Source: Bombus terrestris (taxonomy: Eukaryota; Arthropoda; Insecta; Hymenoptera; Apidae). Taken from it: a stretch of DNA of 64,000 bases. The translations under genes were made by a program, and so were the position numbers. Of this stretch, positions 27,484-42,740 are shown piece after piece; the stretch's first letter is position 1, and each line of letters begins with the position of its first letter. The stretch is taken from assembly GCF_910591885.1 (NCBI RefSeq), contig NW_025963578.1, positions 310,001 through 374,000 on the forward strand. The letters run 5' to 3'. The notes beneath the pieces are model-generated. The model was given only the letters and a program-made list of their open reading frames with translations, searched no databases and was not told where the DNA came from.

Positions 27484-28953
27484 GGACAACGTGGGACAAC
27501 GTGGGACAACGTGGGACAACGTGGGACAACGTGGGACAACGTGGGACACCGTTGGACATCGTTGGACACCGTGGAACAACGTGGGACAACGTGGGACACC
27601 GTTGGACACCGTGGGACAACGTGGGACAACGTGGGACACCGTTGGACACCGTTGGACATCGTTGGACTTCGTTGGACACCGTTGGACACCGTGGGACAAC
27701 GTGGGACAACGTGGGACAACGTGGGACAACGTGGGACAACGTGGGACAACGTGGGACAACGTGGGACAACGTGGGACAACGTGGGACAACGTGGGACATC
27801 GTGGGACACCGTTGGACATCGTTGGACACCGTTGGACATCGTTGGACACCGTGGGACAACGTGGGACAACGTGGGACAACGTGGGACACCGTTGGACATC
27901 GTTGGACACCGTTGGACATCGTTGGACACCGTGGGACAACGTGGGACAACGTGGGACAACGTGGGACACCGTTGGACATCGTTGGACACCGTGGGACAAC
28001 GTGGGACAACGTGGGACACCGTTGGACACCGTGGGACAACGTGGGACAACGTGGGACACCGTTGGACACCGTTGGACATCGTTGGACATCGTTGGACACC
28101 GTTGGACAACGTGGGACAACGTGGGACAACGTGGGACACCGTTGGACACCGTTGGACATCGTTGGACATCGTTGGACATCGTGGGACACCGTTGGACATC
28201 GTTGGACACCGTTGGACATCGTTGGACACCGTGGGACAACGTGGGACAACGTGGGACAACGTGGGACACCGTTGGACATCGTTGGACACCGTTGGACATC
28301 GTTGGACACCGTGGGACAACGTGGGACAACGTGGGACAACGTGGGACACCGTTGGACATCGTTGGACACCGTTGGACATCGTTGGACACCGTGGGACACC
28401 GTTGGACACCGTTGCACACCGTTGGACATCGGTGGACATCGTGGGACACCGTTGGACACCGTTGGACATCGTTGGACACCGTTGGACACCGTGGGACAAC
28501 GTGGGACAACGTGGGACAACGTGGGACAACGTGGGACAACGTGGGACAACGTGGGACAACGTGGGACACCGTGGGACACCGTGGGACACCGTGGGACAAC
28601 GTGGGACAACGTGGGACAACGTGGGACAACGTGGGACAACGTTGGACACCGTGGGACACCGTTGGACAACGTGGGACACCGTTGGACAACGTGGGACACC
28701 GTTGGACACCGTTGGACACCGTGGGACAACGTGGGACAACGTGGGACAACGTGGGACAACGTGGGACAACGTGGGACAACGTGGGACAACGTGGGACAAC
28801 GTGGGACAACGTGGGACAACGTGGGACAACGTGGGACAACGTGGGACAACGTAGGACACCGTTGGACACCGTGGGACACCGTGGGACAACGTGGGACAAC
28901 GTGGGACAACGTGGGACAACGTGGGACAACGTGGGACACCGTTGGACACCGTG

Positions 28954-29363
28954 GGGCACCGTTGGACACCGTTGGACATCGTTGGACACCGTGGGACAAC
29001 GTCGGACAACGTGGGACAACGTGGGAAACCATGGAACAACGTGGGACAACGTGGGACAACGTGGGACAACGTGGGACAACGTGGGACACCGTTGGACATC
29101 GTTGGACACCGTGGGACAACGTGGGACAACGTGGGACAACGTGGGACACCGTTGGACACCGTGGGACACCGTTGGACAACGTGGGACAACGTAGGACAAC
29201 GTGGGACAACGTGGGACACCGTTGGACATCGTTGGACAACGTTGGACATCGTGGGACAACGTGGGACAACGTGGGACAACGTGGGACAACGTGGGACACC
29301 GTTGGACACCGTGGGACACCCTTGGAGACCGTTGGACACCGTGGGACACCGTTGGACACCGCT
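28954..29363. repeat. Marker cassette 6 (subtype III)
   Basis: 410 bp, exactly 3,010 bp after cassette 5. All subtype III changes are present, including CCCTTGGAGACC near 29,330. Cassettes 5 and 6 therefore head two consecutive roughly 3-kb repeats. Confidence 0.87.
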
Positions 29364-31953
29364 GGACATCGTTGGACACCGTGGGACAACGTGGGACAAC
29401 GTGGGACAACGTGGGACAACGTGGGACAACGTGGGACAACGTGGGACAACGTGGGACAACGTGGGACAACGTGGGACAACGTGGGACAACGTGGGACAAC
29501 GTGGGACACCGTTGGACATCGTTGGACACCGTGGGACAACGTGGGGCAACGTGGGACACCGTTGGACATCGTTGGACACCGTGGGACAACGTGGGACAAC
29601 GTGGGAAACCATGGAACAACGTGGGACAACGTGGGACAACGTGGGACAACGTGGGACAACGTGGGACACCGTTGGACATCGTTGGACACCGTTGGACAAC
29701 GTGGGACAACGTGGGACACCGTTGGACACCGTTGGACATCGTTGGACATCGTTGGACACCGTTGGACACCGTTGGACACCGTTGGACAACGTGGGACAAC
29801 GTGGGACAACGTGGGACAACGTGGGACAACGTGGGACAACGTGGGACAACGTGGGACAACGTGGGACAACGTGGGACAACGTGGGACAACGTGGGACAAC
29901 GTGGGACAACGTGGGACAACGTGGGACAACGTGGGACAACGTGGGACAACGTGGGACACCGTTGGACATCGTTGGACACCGTGGGACAACGTGGGACAAC
30001 GTGGGACACCGTTGGACACCGTTGGACATCGTTGGACATCGTTGGACATCGTGGGACACCGTTGGACATCGTTGGACATCGTTGGACACCGTTGGACATC
30101 GTTGGACATCGTTGGACAGCGTTGGACACCGTTGGACACCGTTGGACACCGTTGGACACCGTTGGACACCGTTGGACACCGTTGGACATCGGTGGACATT
30201 GTGGGACACCGTTGGACACCGTTGGACATCGTTGGACACCGTTGGACACCGTGGGACACCGTTGGACACCGTTGGACATCGTTGGACACCGTGGGACAAC
30301 GTGGGACAACGTGGGAAACCATGGAACAACGTGGGACAACGTGGGACAACGTGGGACAACGTGGGACAACGTGGGACAACGTGGGACAACGTGGGACAAC
30401 GTGGGACAACGTGGGACAACGTGGGACATCGTGGGACAACGTGGGACACCGTGGGACACCGTTGGACACCGTTGGACACCGTTGGACATCGGTGGACATC
30501 GTGGGACACCGTTGGACACCGTTGGACATCGTTGGACACCGTTGGACACCGTGGGACAACGTGGGACAACGTGGGACAACGTGGGACAACGTGGGACAAC
30601 GTGGGACAACGTAGGACACCGTTGGACACCGTGGGACACCGTTGGACAACGTGGGACAACGTGGGACAACGTGGGACAACGTGGGACATCGTGGGACACC
30701 GTTGGACACCGTGGGGCACCGTTGGACACCGTTGGACATCGTTGGACACCGTGGGACAACGTGGGACAACGTGGGACAACGTGGGAAACCATGGAACAAC
30801 GTGGGACAACGTGGGACAACGTGGGACAACGTGGGACAACGTGGGACACCGTTGGACATCGTTGGACACCGTGGGACAACGTGGGACAACGTGGGACAAC
30901 GTGGGACACCGTTGGACACCGTGGGACACCGTTGGACAACGTGGGACAACGTAGGACAACGTGGGACAACGTGGGACACCGTTGGACATCGTTGGACAAC
31001 GTTGGACATCGTGGGACAACGTGGGACACCGTGGGACAACGTGGGACAACGTGGGACAACGTGGGACACCGTTGGACACCGTGGGACACCGTTGGACAAC
31101 GTGGGACAACGTAGGACAACGTGGGACAACGTGGGACACCGTTGGACATCGTTGGACAACGTGGGACATCGTGGGACAACGTGGGACAACGTGGGACAAC
31201 GTGGGACAACGTGGGACACCGTTGGACACCGTGGGACACCGTTGGACACCGTTGGACACCGTGGGACACCGTTGGACACCGCTGGACATCGTTGGACACC
31301 GTGGGACAACGTTGGACATCGTTGGACATCGTGGGACACCGTTGGACATCGTTGGACATCGTTGGACACCGTTGGACATCGTTGGACATCGTTGGACATC
31401 GTTGGACACCGTTGGACACCGTTGGACACCGTTGGACACCGTTGGACACCGTTGGACACCGTTGGACATCGGTGGACATCGTGGGACACCGTTGGACACC
31501 GTTGGACATCGTTGGACACCGTTGGACACCGTGGGACACCGTTGGACACCGTTGGACATCGTTGGACACCGTGGGACAACGTGGGACAACGTGGGAAACC
31601 ATGGAACAACGTGGGACAACGTGGGACAACGTGGGACAACGTGGGACAACGTGGGACACCGTTGGACATCGTTGGACACCGTGGGACAACGTTGGACATC
31701 GTTGGACACCGTTGGACATCGTTGGACACCGTGGGACATCGGTGGACATCGTGGGACACCGTTGGACACCGTTGGACATCGTTGGACACCGTTGGACACC
31801 GTGGGACAACGTGGGACAACGTGGGACAACGTGGGACAACGTGGGACAACGTGGGACAACGTGGGACACCGTTGGACACCGTGGGACACCGTTGGACAAC
31901 GTGGGACAACGTGGGACAACGTGGGACAACGTGGGACACCGTTGGACACCGTG

Positions 31954-32353
31954 GGGCACCGTTGGACACCGTTGGACATCGTTGGACACCGTGGGACAAC
32001 GTCGGACAACGTGGGACAACGTGGGAAACCATGGAACAACGTGGGACAACGTGGGACAACGTGGGACAACGTGGGACACCGTTGGACATCGTTGGACACC
32101 GTGGGACAACGTGGGACAACGTGGGACAACGTGGGACACCGTTGGACACCGTGGGACACCGTTGGACAACGTGGGACAACGTAGGACAACGTGGGACAAC
32201 GTGGGACACCGTTGGACATCGTTGGACAACGTGGGACATCGTGGGACAACGTGGGACAACGTGGGACAACGTGGGACAACGTGGGACACCGTTGGACACC
32301 GTGGGACACCGTTGGACACGGTTGGACACCGTGGGACACCGTGGGACACCGCT
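31954..32353. repeat. Marker cassette 7 (block-2 copy of cassette 3)
   Basis: 400 bp at offset +15,042 from cassette 3, sharing GGACACGGTT (about 32,314). It has a D unit just before the final GGACACCGCT where cassette 3 has a B unit. Confidence 0.83.
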
Positions 32354-34153
32354 GGACATCGTTGGACACCGTGGGACAACGTTGGACATCGTTGGACATC
32401 GTGGGACACCGTTGGACATCGTTGGACATCGTTGGACACCGTTGGACATCGTTGGACATCGTTGGACATCGTTGGACACCGTTGGACACCGTTGGACACC
32501 GTTGGACACCGTGGGACACCGTTGGACACCGTTGGACATCGGTGGACATCGTGGGACACCGTTGGACACCGTTGGACATCGTTGGACACCGTTGGACACC
32601 GTGGGACACCGTTGGACACCGTTGGACATCGTTGGACACCGTGGGACAACGTGGGACAACGTGGGAAACCATGGAACAACGTGGGACAACGTGGGACAAC
32701 GTGGGACAACGTGGGACAACGTGGGACACCGTTGGACATCGTTGGACACCGTGGGACAACGTGGGACAACGTGGGACACCGTTGGACACCGTTGGACATC
32801 GTTGGACATCGTTGGACACCGTTGGACACCGTTGGACACCGTTGGACACCGTGGGACAACGTGGGACAACGTGGGACAACGTGGGACAACGTGGGACAAC
32901 GTGGGACATCGTGGGACAACGTGGGACAACGTGGGACAACGTGGGACAACGTGGGACAACGTGGGACAACGTGGGACAACGTGGGACAACGTGGGACAAC
33001 GTGGGACAACGTGGGACAACGTGGGACAACGTGGGACAACGTGGGACAACGTGGGACATCGTGGGACAACGTGGGACAACGTGGGACAACGTGGGACAAC
33101 GTGGGACAACGTGGGACACCGTTGGACAACGTGGGACACCGTTGGACATCGTTGGACACCGTGGGACAACGTGGGACAACGTGGGACAACGTGGGACACC
33201 GTTGGACACCGTGGGACACCGTTGGACACCGTTGGACATCGTTGGACACCGTGGGACAACGTGGGACAACGTGGGACACCGTTGGACACCGTTGGACATC
33301 GTTGGACATCGTTGGACACCGTTGGACACCGTTGGACACCGTTGGACACCGTGGGACAACGTGGGACAACGTGGGACAACGTGGGACAACGTGGGACAAC
33401 GTGGGACAACGTGGGACAACGTGGGACAACGTGGGACAACGTGGGACAACGTGGGACAACGTAGGACATCGTGGGACAACGTGGGACAACGTGGGACAAC
33501 GTGGGACAACGTGGGACAACGTGGGACAACGTGGGACAACGTGGGACAACGTGGGACAACGTGGGACAACGTGGGACAACGTGGGACAACGTGGGACAAC
33601 GTGGGACAACGTGGGACACCGTTGGACAACGTGGGACACCGTTGGACATCGTTGGACACCGTGGGACAACGTGGGACAACGTGGGACAACGTGGGACAAC
33701 GTGGGACAACGTGGGACAACGTGGGACACCGTTGGACACCGTGGGACACCGTTGGACATCGTTGGACACCGTTGGACATCGTTGGACACCGTGGGACAAC
33801 GTGGGACAACGTGGGACAACGTGGGACACCGTTGGACATCGTTGGACACCGTTGGACATCGTTGGACACCGTGGGACAACGTGGGACAACGTGGGACAAC
33901 GTGGGACACCGTTGGACATCGTTGGACACCGTTGGACATCGTTGGACACCGTGGGACAACGTGGGACAACGTGGGACAACGTGGGACACCGTTGGACATC
34001 GTTGGACACCGTTGGACATCGTTGGACACCGTGGGACACCGTTGGACACCGTTGGACACCGTTGGACATCGGTGGACATCGTGGGACACCGTTGGACACC
34101 GTTGGACATCGTTGGACAACGTGGGACACCGTTGGACACCGTTGGACACCGTG

Positions 34154-34333
34154 GGACAACGTGGGACAACGTGGGACAACGTGGGACAACGTGGGACAAC
34201 GTGGGACAACGTGGGACAACGTGGGACAACGTGGGACAACGTGGGACAACGTGGGACAACGTGGGACAACGTGGGACAACGTGGGACAACGTGGGACAAC
34301 GTGGGACAACGTGGGACAACGTGGGACAACGTG
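34154..34333 (+). repeat. 18-unit pure type-A run in block 2
   Basis: Counterpart of 19122-19301 at offset +15,032 with the same length, although tandem runs usually change length quickly. Equal length supports a recent duplication of the block. It meets the same 7-nt-loop quadruplex rule. Confidence 0.85.
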
Positions 34334-35013
34334 GGACATCGTGGGACAACGTGGGACAACGTGGGACAACGTGGGACAACGTGGGACAACGTGGGACAAC
34401 GTGGGACAACGTGGGACAACGTGGGACATCGTGGGACAACGTGGGACAACGTGGGACAACGTGGGACAACGTGGGACAACGTGGGACACCGTTGGACAAC
34501 GTGGGACACCGTTGGACATCGTTGGACACCGTGGGACAACGTGGGACAACGTGGGACAACGTGGGACACCGTTGGACACCGTTGGACATCGTTGGACATC
34601 GTTGGACATCGTGGGACACCGTTGGACATCGTTGGACACCGTTGGACATCGTTGGACACCGTGGGACAACGTGGGACAACGTGGGACAACGTGGGACACC
34701 GTTGGACATCGTTGGACACCGTTGGACATCGTTGGACACCGTGGGACACCGTTGGACACCGTTGGACACCGTTGGACATCGGTGGACATCGTGGGACACC
34801 GTTGGACACCGTTGGACATCGTTGGACACCGTTGGACACCGTGGGACAACGTGGGACAACGTGGGACAACGTGGGACAACGTGGGACAACGTGGGACAAC
34901 GTGGGACAACGTGGGACACCGTTGGACACCGTGGGACACCGTTGGACAACGTGGAACAACGTGGGACAACGTGGGACAACGTGGGACAACGTGGGACACC
35001 GTTGGACACCGTG

Positions 35014-35423
35014 GGGCACCGTTGGACACCGTTGGACATCGTTGGACACCGTGGGACAACGTCGGACAACGTGGGACAACGTGGGAAACCATGGAACAAC
35101 GTGGGACAACGTGGGACAACGTGGGACAACGTGGGACAACGTGGGACACCGTTGGACATCGTTGGACACCGTGGGACAACGTGGGACAACGTGGGACAAC
35201 GTGGGACACCGTTGGACACCGTGGGACACCGTTGGACAACGTGGGACAACGTAGGACAACGTGGGACAACGTGGGACACCGTTGGACATCGTTGGACAAC
35301 GTGGGACATCGTGGGACAACGTGGGACAACGTGGGACAACGTGGGACAACGTGGGACACCGTTGGACACCGTGGGACACCCTTGGACACCGTTGGACACC
35401 GTGGGACACCGTTGGACACCGCT
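35014..35423. repeat. Marker cassette 8 (subtype II)
   Basis: 410 bp, at offset +15,032 from cassette 4, with no unit difference noted. It contains the GTAGG marker at about 35,253 and CCCTTGG near 35,380. Confidence 0.85.
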
Positions 35424-38400
35424 GGACATCGTTGGACACCGTGGGACAACGTGGGACAACGTGGGACAACGTGGGACAACGTGGGACAACGTGGGACAAC
35501 GTGGGACAACGTGGGACAACGTGGGACAACGTGGGACAACGTGGGACAACGTGGGACATCGTGGGACAACGTGAGACAACGTGGGACAACGTGGGACAAC
35601 GTGGGACAACGTGGGACAACGTGGGACAACGTGGGACAACGTGGGACAACGTGGGACATCGTGGGACAACGTGGGACAACGTGGGACAACGTGGGACAAC
35701 GTGGGACAACGTGGGACACCGTTGGACAACGTGGGACACCGTTGGACATCGTTGGACACCGTGGGACAATGTGGGACAACGTGGGACAACGTGGGACACC
35801 GTTGGACACCGTTGGACATCGTTGGACATCGTTGGACATCGTGGGACACCGTTGGACATCGTTGGACACCGTTGGACATCGTTGGACACCGTGGGACAAC
35901 GTGGGACAACGTGGGACAACGTGGGACACCGTTGGACATCGTTGGACACCGTTGGACATCGTTGGACACCGTGGGACACCGTTGGACACCGTTGGACACC
36001 GTTGGACATCGGTGGACATCGTGGGACACCGTTGGACACCGTTGGACATCGTTGGACACCGTTGGACACCGTGGGACAACGTGGGACAACGAGGGACAAC
36101 GTGGGACAACGTGGGACAACGTGGGACAACGTGGGACAACGTGGGACACCGTTGGACACCGTGGGACACCGTTGGACAACGTGGGACAACGTGGGACAAC
36201 GTGGGACAACGTGGGACAACGTGGGACACCGTTGGACACCGTGGGGCACCGTTGGACACCGTTGGACATCGTTGGACACCGTGGGACAACGGCGGACAAC
36301 GTGGGACAACGTGGGAAACCATGGAACAACGTGGGACAACGTGGGACAACGTGGGACAACGTGGGACACCGTTGGACATCGTTGGACACCGTGGGACAAC
36401 GTGGGACAACGTGGGACAACGTGGGACACCGTTGGACACCGTGGGACACCGTTGGACAACGTGGGACAACGTGGGACAACGTGGGACAACGTGGGACAAC
36501 GTGGGACAACGTGGGACAACGTGGGACAACGTGGGACAACGTGGGACAACGTGGGACACCGTTGGACATCGTTGGACACCGTGGGACAACGTGGGACAAC
36601 GTGGGACACCGTTGGACATCGTTGGACACCGTGGGACAACGTGGGACAACGTGGGACACCGTTGGACACCGTGGGACAACGTGGGACAACGTGGGACACC
36701 GTTGGACACCGTTGGACATCGTTGGACATCGTTGGACACCGTTGGACACCGTTGGACACCGTTGGACATCGTGGGACAACGTGGGACAACGTGGGACAAC
36801 GTGGGACAACGTGGGACAACGTGGGACAACGTGGGACAACGTTGGACAACGTGGGACACCGTGGGACACCGTTGGACATCGTTGGACACCGTTGGACATC
36901 GTTGGACACCGTGGGACAACGTGGGACAACGTGGGACAACGTGGGACACCGTTGGACATCGTTGGACACCGTTGGACATCGTTGGACACCGTGGGACAAC
37001 GTGGGACAACGTGGGACAACGTGGGACACCGTTGGACATCGTTGGACACCGTGGGACAACGTGGGACAACGTGGGACACCGTTGGACACCGTGGGACAAC
37101 GTGGGACAACGTGGGACAACGTGGGACACCGTTGGACATCGTTGGACACCGTGGGACAACGTGGGACAACGTGGGACAACGTGGGACACCGTTGGACACC
37201 GTGGGACACCGTTGGACAACGTGGGACAACGTGGGACACCGTTGGACATCGTTGGACAACGTGGGACATCGTGGGACAACGTGGGACAACGTGGGACAAC
37301 GTGGGACAACGTGGGACACCGTTGGACACCGTGGGACACCCTTGGACACCGTTGGACACCGTGGGACACCGTTGGACACCGCTGGACATCGTTGGACACC
37401 GTGGGACAACGTGGGACAACGTGGGACAACGTGGGACAACGTGGGACAACGTGGGACAACGTGGGACAACGTGGGACAACGTGGGACAACGTGGGACAAC
37501 GTGGGACAACGTGGGACAACGTGGGACACCGTTGGACATCGTTGGACACCGTGGGACAACGTGGGACAACGTGGGACACCGTTGGACACCGTTGGACATC
37601 GTTGGACATCGTTGGACATCGTGGGACACCGTTGGACATCGTTGGACATCGTTGGACACCGTTGGACATCGTTGGACATCGTTGGACAGCGTTGGACACC
37701 GTTGGACACCGTTGGACACCGTTGGACACCGTTGGACACCGTTGGACACCGTTGGACATCGGTGGACATCGTGGGACACCGTTGGACACCGTTGGACACC
37801 GTTGGACACCGTTGGACACCGTGGGACACCGTTGGACACCGTTGGACATCGTTGGACACCGTGGGACAACGTGGGACAACGTGGGAAACCATGGAACAAC
37901 GTGGGACAACGTGGGACAACGTGGGAAAACGTGGGACAACGTGGGACAACGTGGGACAACGTGGGACACCGTTGGACATCGTTGGACACCGTGGGACAAC
38001 GTGGGACAACGTGGGACACCGTTGGACACCGTGGGACAACGTGGGACAACGTGGGACACCGTTGGACACCGTTGGACATCGTTGGACATCGTTGGACACC
38101 GTTGGACACCGTTGGACACCGTTGGACACCGTGGGACAACGTGGGACAACGTGGGACAACGTGGGACAACGTGGGACAGCGTGGGACAACGTGGGACAAC
38201 GTGGGACAACGTGGGACAACGTGGGACAACGTGGGACATCGTGGGACACCGTTGGACATCGTTGGACACCGTTGGACATCGTTGGACACCGTGGGACAAC
38301 GTGGGACAACGTGGGACAACGTGGGACACCGTTGGACATCGTTGGACACCGTTGGACATCGTTGGACACCGTGGGACAACGTGGGACAACGTGGGACAAC

Positions 38401-39310
38401 GTGGGACACCGTTGGACATCGTTGGACACCGTGGGACAACGTGGGACAACGTGGGACACCGTTGGACACCGTGGGACAACGTGGGACAACGTGGGACACC
38501 GTTGGACACCGTTGGACATCGTTGGACATCGTTGGACACCGTTGGACACCGTTGGACACCGTTGGACACCGTGGGACAACGTGGGACAACGTGGGACAAC
38601 GTGGGACAACGTGGGACAACGTGGGACAACGTGGGACAACGTGGGACAACGTGGGACATCGTGGGATAACGTGGGAGAACGTGGGACAACGTGGGACAAC
38701 GTGGGACAACGTGGGACAACGTGGGACAACGTGGGACAACGTGGGACAACGTGGGACATCGTGGGACAACGTGGGACAACGTGGGACAACGTGGGACAAC
38801 GTGGGACAACGTGGGACACCGTTGGACAACGTGGGACACCGTTGGACAACGTGGGACACCGTTGGACATCGTTGGACACCGTGGGACGACGTGGGACAAC
38901 GTGGGACACCGTTGGACACCGTGGGACAACGTGGGACAACGTGGGACACCGTTGGACACCGTTGGACATCGTGGGACATCGTTGGACACCGTTGGACAAC
39001 GTGGGACAACGTGGGACAACGTGGGACACCGTTGGACACCGTTGGACATCGTTGGACATCGTTGGACATCGTGGGACACCGTTGGACATCGTTGGACACC
39101 GTTGGACATCGTTGGACACCGTGGGACAACGTGGGACAACGTGGGACAACGTGGGACACCGTTGGACATCGTTGGACACCGTTGGACATCGTTGGACACC
39201 GTGGGACAACGTGGGACAACGTGGGACAACGTGGGACACCGTTGGACATCGTTGGACACCGTTGGACATCGTTGGACACCGTGGGACACCGTTGGACACC
39301 GTTGCACACC

Positions 39311-39640
39311 GTTGGACATCGGTGGACATCGTGGGACACCGTTGGACACCGTTGGACATCGTTGGACACCGTTGGACACCGTGGGACAACGTGGGACAAC
39401 GTGGGACAACGTGGGACACCGTTGGACAACGTGGGACAACGTAGGACACCGTTGGACACCGTTGGACACCGTTGGACACCGTTGGACACCGTTGGACACC
39501 GTTGGACATCGGTGGACATCGGTGGACATCGGTGGACATCGTGGGACAACGTTGGACACCGTTGGACATCGTTGGACATCGTTGGACAGCGTTGGACACC
39601 GTTGGACACCGTTGGACACCGTTGGACACCGTTGGACACC
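39311..39640. repeat. 330-bp segment inserted in block 2
   Basis: Block 1 lacks these 33 units between its GGACATCGGT pair (24,261 corresponds to both 39,311 and 39,641). The segment carries GTAGGACACC near 39,443, three consecutive GGACATCGGT units and a GGACAGCGTT. The same segment occurs twice in block 3, near 55,861-56,200 and 59,781-60,110. The flanking GGACATCGGT units on both sides suggest insertion by unequal exchange. Confidence 0.8.
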
Positions 39641-41323
39641 GTTGGACATCGGTGGACATCGTGGGACACCGTTGGACACCGTTGGACATCGTTGGACACC
39701 GTTGGACACCGTGGGACACCGTTGGACACCGTTGGACATCGTTGGACACCGTGGGACAACGTGGGACAACGTGGGAAACCATGGAACAACGTGGGACAAC
39801 GTGGGACACCGTTGGACATCGTTGGACACCGTGGGACAACGTGGGACAACGTGGGACACCGTGGGACAACGTGGGACAACGTGGGACAACGTGGGACACC
39901 GTTGGACACCGTTGGACATCGTTGGACATCGTTGGACACCGTTGGACACCGTTGGACACCGTTGGACACCGTGGGACAACGTGGGACAACGTGGGACAAC
40001 GTGGGACAACGTGGGACAACGTGGGACACCGTTGGACATCGTTGGACACCGTGGGACAACGTGGGACAACGTGGGACACCGTTGGACACCGTGGGACAAC
40101 GTGGGACAACGTGGGACACCGTTGGACACCGTTGGACATCGTTGGACTTCGTTGGACACCGTTGGACACCGTGGGACAACGTGGGACAACGTGGGACAAC
40201 GTGGGACACCGTTGGACATCGTTGGACACCGTGGGACAACGTGGGACAACGTGGGACAACGTGGGACAACGTGGGACAACGTGGGACAACGTGGGACAAC
40301 GTGGGACAACGTGGGACAACGTGGGACAACGTGGGACATCGTGGGACACCGTTGGACATCGTTGGACACCGTTGGACATCGTTGGACACCGTGGGACAAC
40401 GTGGGACAACGTGGGACAACGTGGGACACCGTTGGACATCGTTGGACACCGTTGGACATCGTTGGACACCGTGGGACAACGTGGGACAACGTGGGACAAC
40501 GTGGGACACCGTTGGACATCGTGGGACACCGTGGGACAACGTGGGACAACGTGGGACAACGTGGGACACCGTTGGACATCGTTGGACACCGTTGGACATC
40601 GTTGGACACCGTGGGACAACGTGGGACAACGTGGGACAACGTGGGACACCGTTGGACATCGTTGGACACCGTTGGACATCGTTGGACACCGTGGGACACC
40701 GTTGGACACCGTTGCACACCGTTGGACATCGGTGGACATCGTGGGACACCGTTGGACACCGTTGGACATCGTTGGACACCGTTGGACACCGTGGGACAAC
40801 GTGGGACAACGAGGGACAACGTGGGACAACGTGGGACAACGTGGGACAACGTGGGACACCGTTGGACACCGTGGGACACCGTTGGACAACGTGGGACAAC
40901 GTGGGACAACGTGGGACAACGTGGGACACCGTTGGACACCGTGGGACACCGTTGGACAACGTGGGACACCGTTGGACAACGTGGGACACCGTTGGACACC
41001 GTTGGACACCGTGGGACAACGTGGGACAACGTGGGACAACGTGGGACAACGTGGGACAACGTGGGACAACGTGGGACAACGTGGGACAACGTGGGACAAC
41101 GTGGGACAACGTGGGACAACGTGGGACAACGTGGGACAACGTGGGACAACGTGGGACACCGTTGGACACCGTGGGACACCGTTGGACAACGTGGGACAAC
41201 GTGGGACAACGTGGGACAACGCGGGACACCGTTGGACACCGTGGGACACCGTTGGACAACGTGGGACAACGTGGGACAACGTGGGACAACGTGGGACAAC
41301 GTGGGACACCGTTGGACACCGTG

Positions 41324-41733
41324 GGGCACCGTTGGACACCGTTGGACATCGTTGGACACCGTGGGACAACGTCGGACAACGTGGGACAACGTGGGAAACC
41401 ATGGAACAACGTGGGACAACGTGGGACAACGTGGGACAACGTGGGACAACGTGGGACACCGTTGGACATCGTTGGACACCGTGGGACAACGTGGGACAAC
41501 GTGGGACAACGTGGGACACCGTTGGACACCGTGGGACACCGTTGGACAACGTGGGACAACGTAGGACAACGTGGGACAACGTGGGACACCGTTGGACATC
41601 GTTGGACAACGTTGGACATCGTGGGACAACGTGGGACAACGTGGGACAACGTGGGACAACGTGGGACACCGTTGGACACCGTGGGACACCCTTGGAGACC
41701 GTTGGACACCGTGGGACACCGTTGGACACCGCT
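41324..41733. repeat. Marker cassette 9 (subtype III)
   Basis: 410 bp, the block-2 counterpart of cassette 5 at offset +15,380. The GTAGG and CCCTTGGAGACC markers are intact. Confidence 0.86.
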
Positions 41734-42473
41734 GGACATCGTTGGACACCGTGGGACAACGTGGGACAACGTGGGACAACGTGGGACAACGTGGGACAAC
41801 GTGGGACAACGTGGGACAACGTGGGACAACGTGGGACAACGTGGGACAACGTGGGACAACGTGGGACAACGTGGGACAACGTGGGACAACGTGGGACACC
41901 GTTGGACATCGTTGGACACCGTGGGACAACGTGGGGCAACGTGGGACACCGTTGGACATCGTTGGACACCGTGGGACAACGTGGGACAACGTGGGAAACC
42001 ATGGAACAACGTGGGACAACGTGGGACAACGTGGGACAACGTGGGACAACGTGGGACACCGTTGGACATCGTTGGACACCGTGGGACAACGTGGGACAAC
42101 GTGGGACACCGTTGGACACCGTTGGACATCGTTGGACATCGTTGGACACCGTTGGACACCGTTGGACACCGTTGGACACCGTGGGACAACGTGGGACAAC
42201 GTGGGACAACGTGGGACAACGTGGGACAACGTGGGACAACGTGGGACAACGTGGGACAACGTGGGACAACGTGGGACAACGTGGGACAACGTGGGACAAC
42301 GTGGGACAACGTGGGACAACGTGGGACAACGTGGGACAACGTGGGACACCGTTGGACATCGTTGGACACCGTGGGACAACGTGGGACAACGTGGGACACC
42401 GTTGGACACCGTTGGACATCGTTGGACATCGTTGGACATCGTGGGACACCGTTGGACATCGTTGGACATCGTT

Positions 42474-42740
42474 GGACACCGTTGGACATCGTTGGACATC
42501 GTTGGACAGCGTTGGACACCGTTGGACACCGTTGGACACCGTTGGACACCGTTGGACACCGTTGGACACCGTTGGACAGCGGTGGACATCGGTGGACATC
42601 GGTGGACATCGTGGGACAACGTTGGACACCGTGGGACATCGTTGGACATCGTTGGACAGCGTTGGACACCGTTGGACACCGTTGGACACCGTTGGACACC
42701 GTTGGACACCGTTGGACACCGTTGGACATCGGTGGACATC
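42474..42740. repeat. Local 150-bp duplication, block-2 version
   Basis: GGACAGCGTT at 42,504 and 42,654 repeats the arrangement at 27.1 kb. Private changes are GGACAGCGGT near 42,574 in place of GGACATCGGT, and GTGGGACATC in the second copy. Confidence 0.75.

Larger units (their letters stand above)
15980..31030. repeat. 15-kb higher-order repeat, block 1
   Basis: This roughly 15.05-kb block is repeated directly after itself. Corresponding markers are GTAGG at 16061/31113, 17141/32183, 18431/33463 and 20221/35253, GTGAGAC at 20541/35573, and GGATAACGTG at 23632/38664. Offsets are 15,052, then 15,042 (one A unit lost in block 2), then 15,032. After the 18-bp deletion at 23.85 kb the offset becomes about 15,050, then 15,380 after a 330-bp insertion in block 2, and about 15,430-15,440 near the end. 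The left edge is where matching starts (about 15,980 against 31,032). The right edge is where block 2 begins. Edges are good to a few tens of bases. No gene lies inside. Confidence 0.85.
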
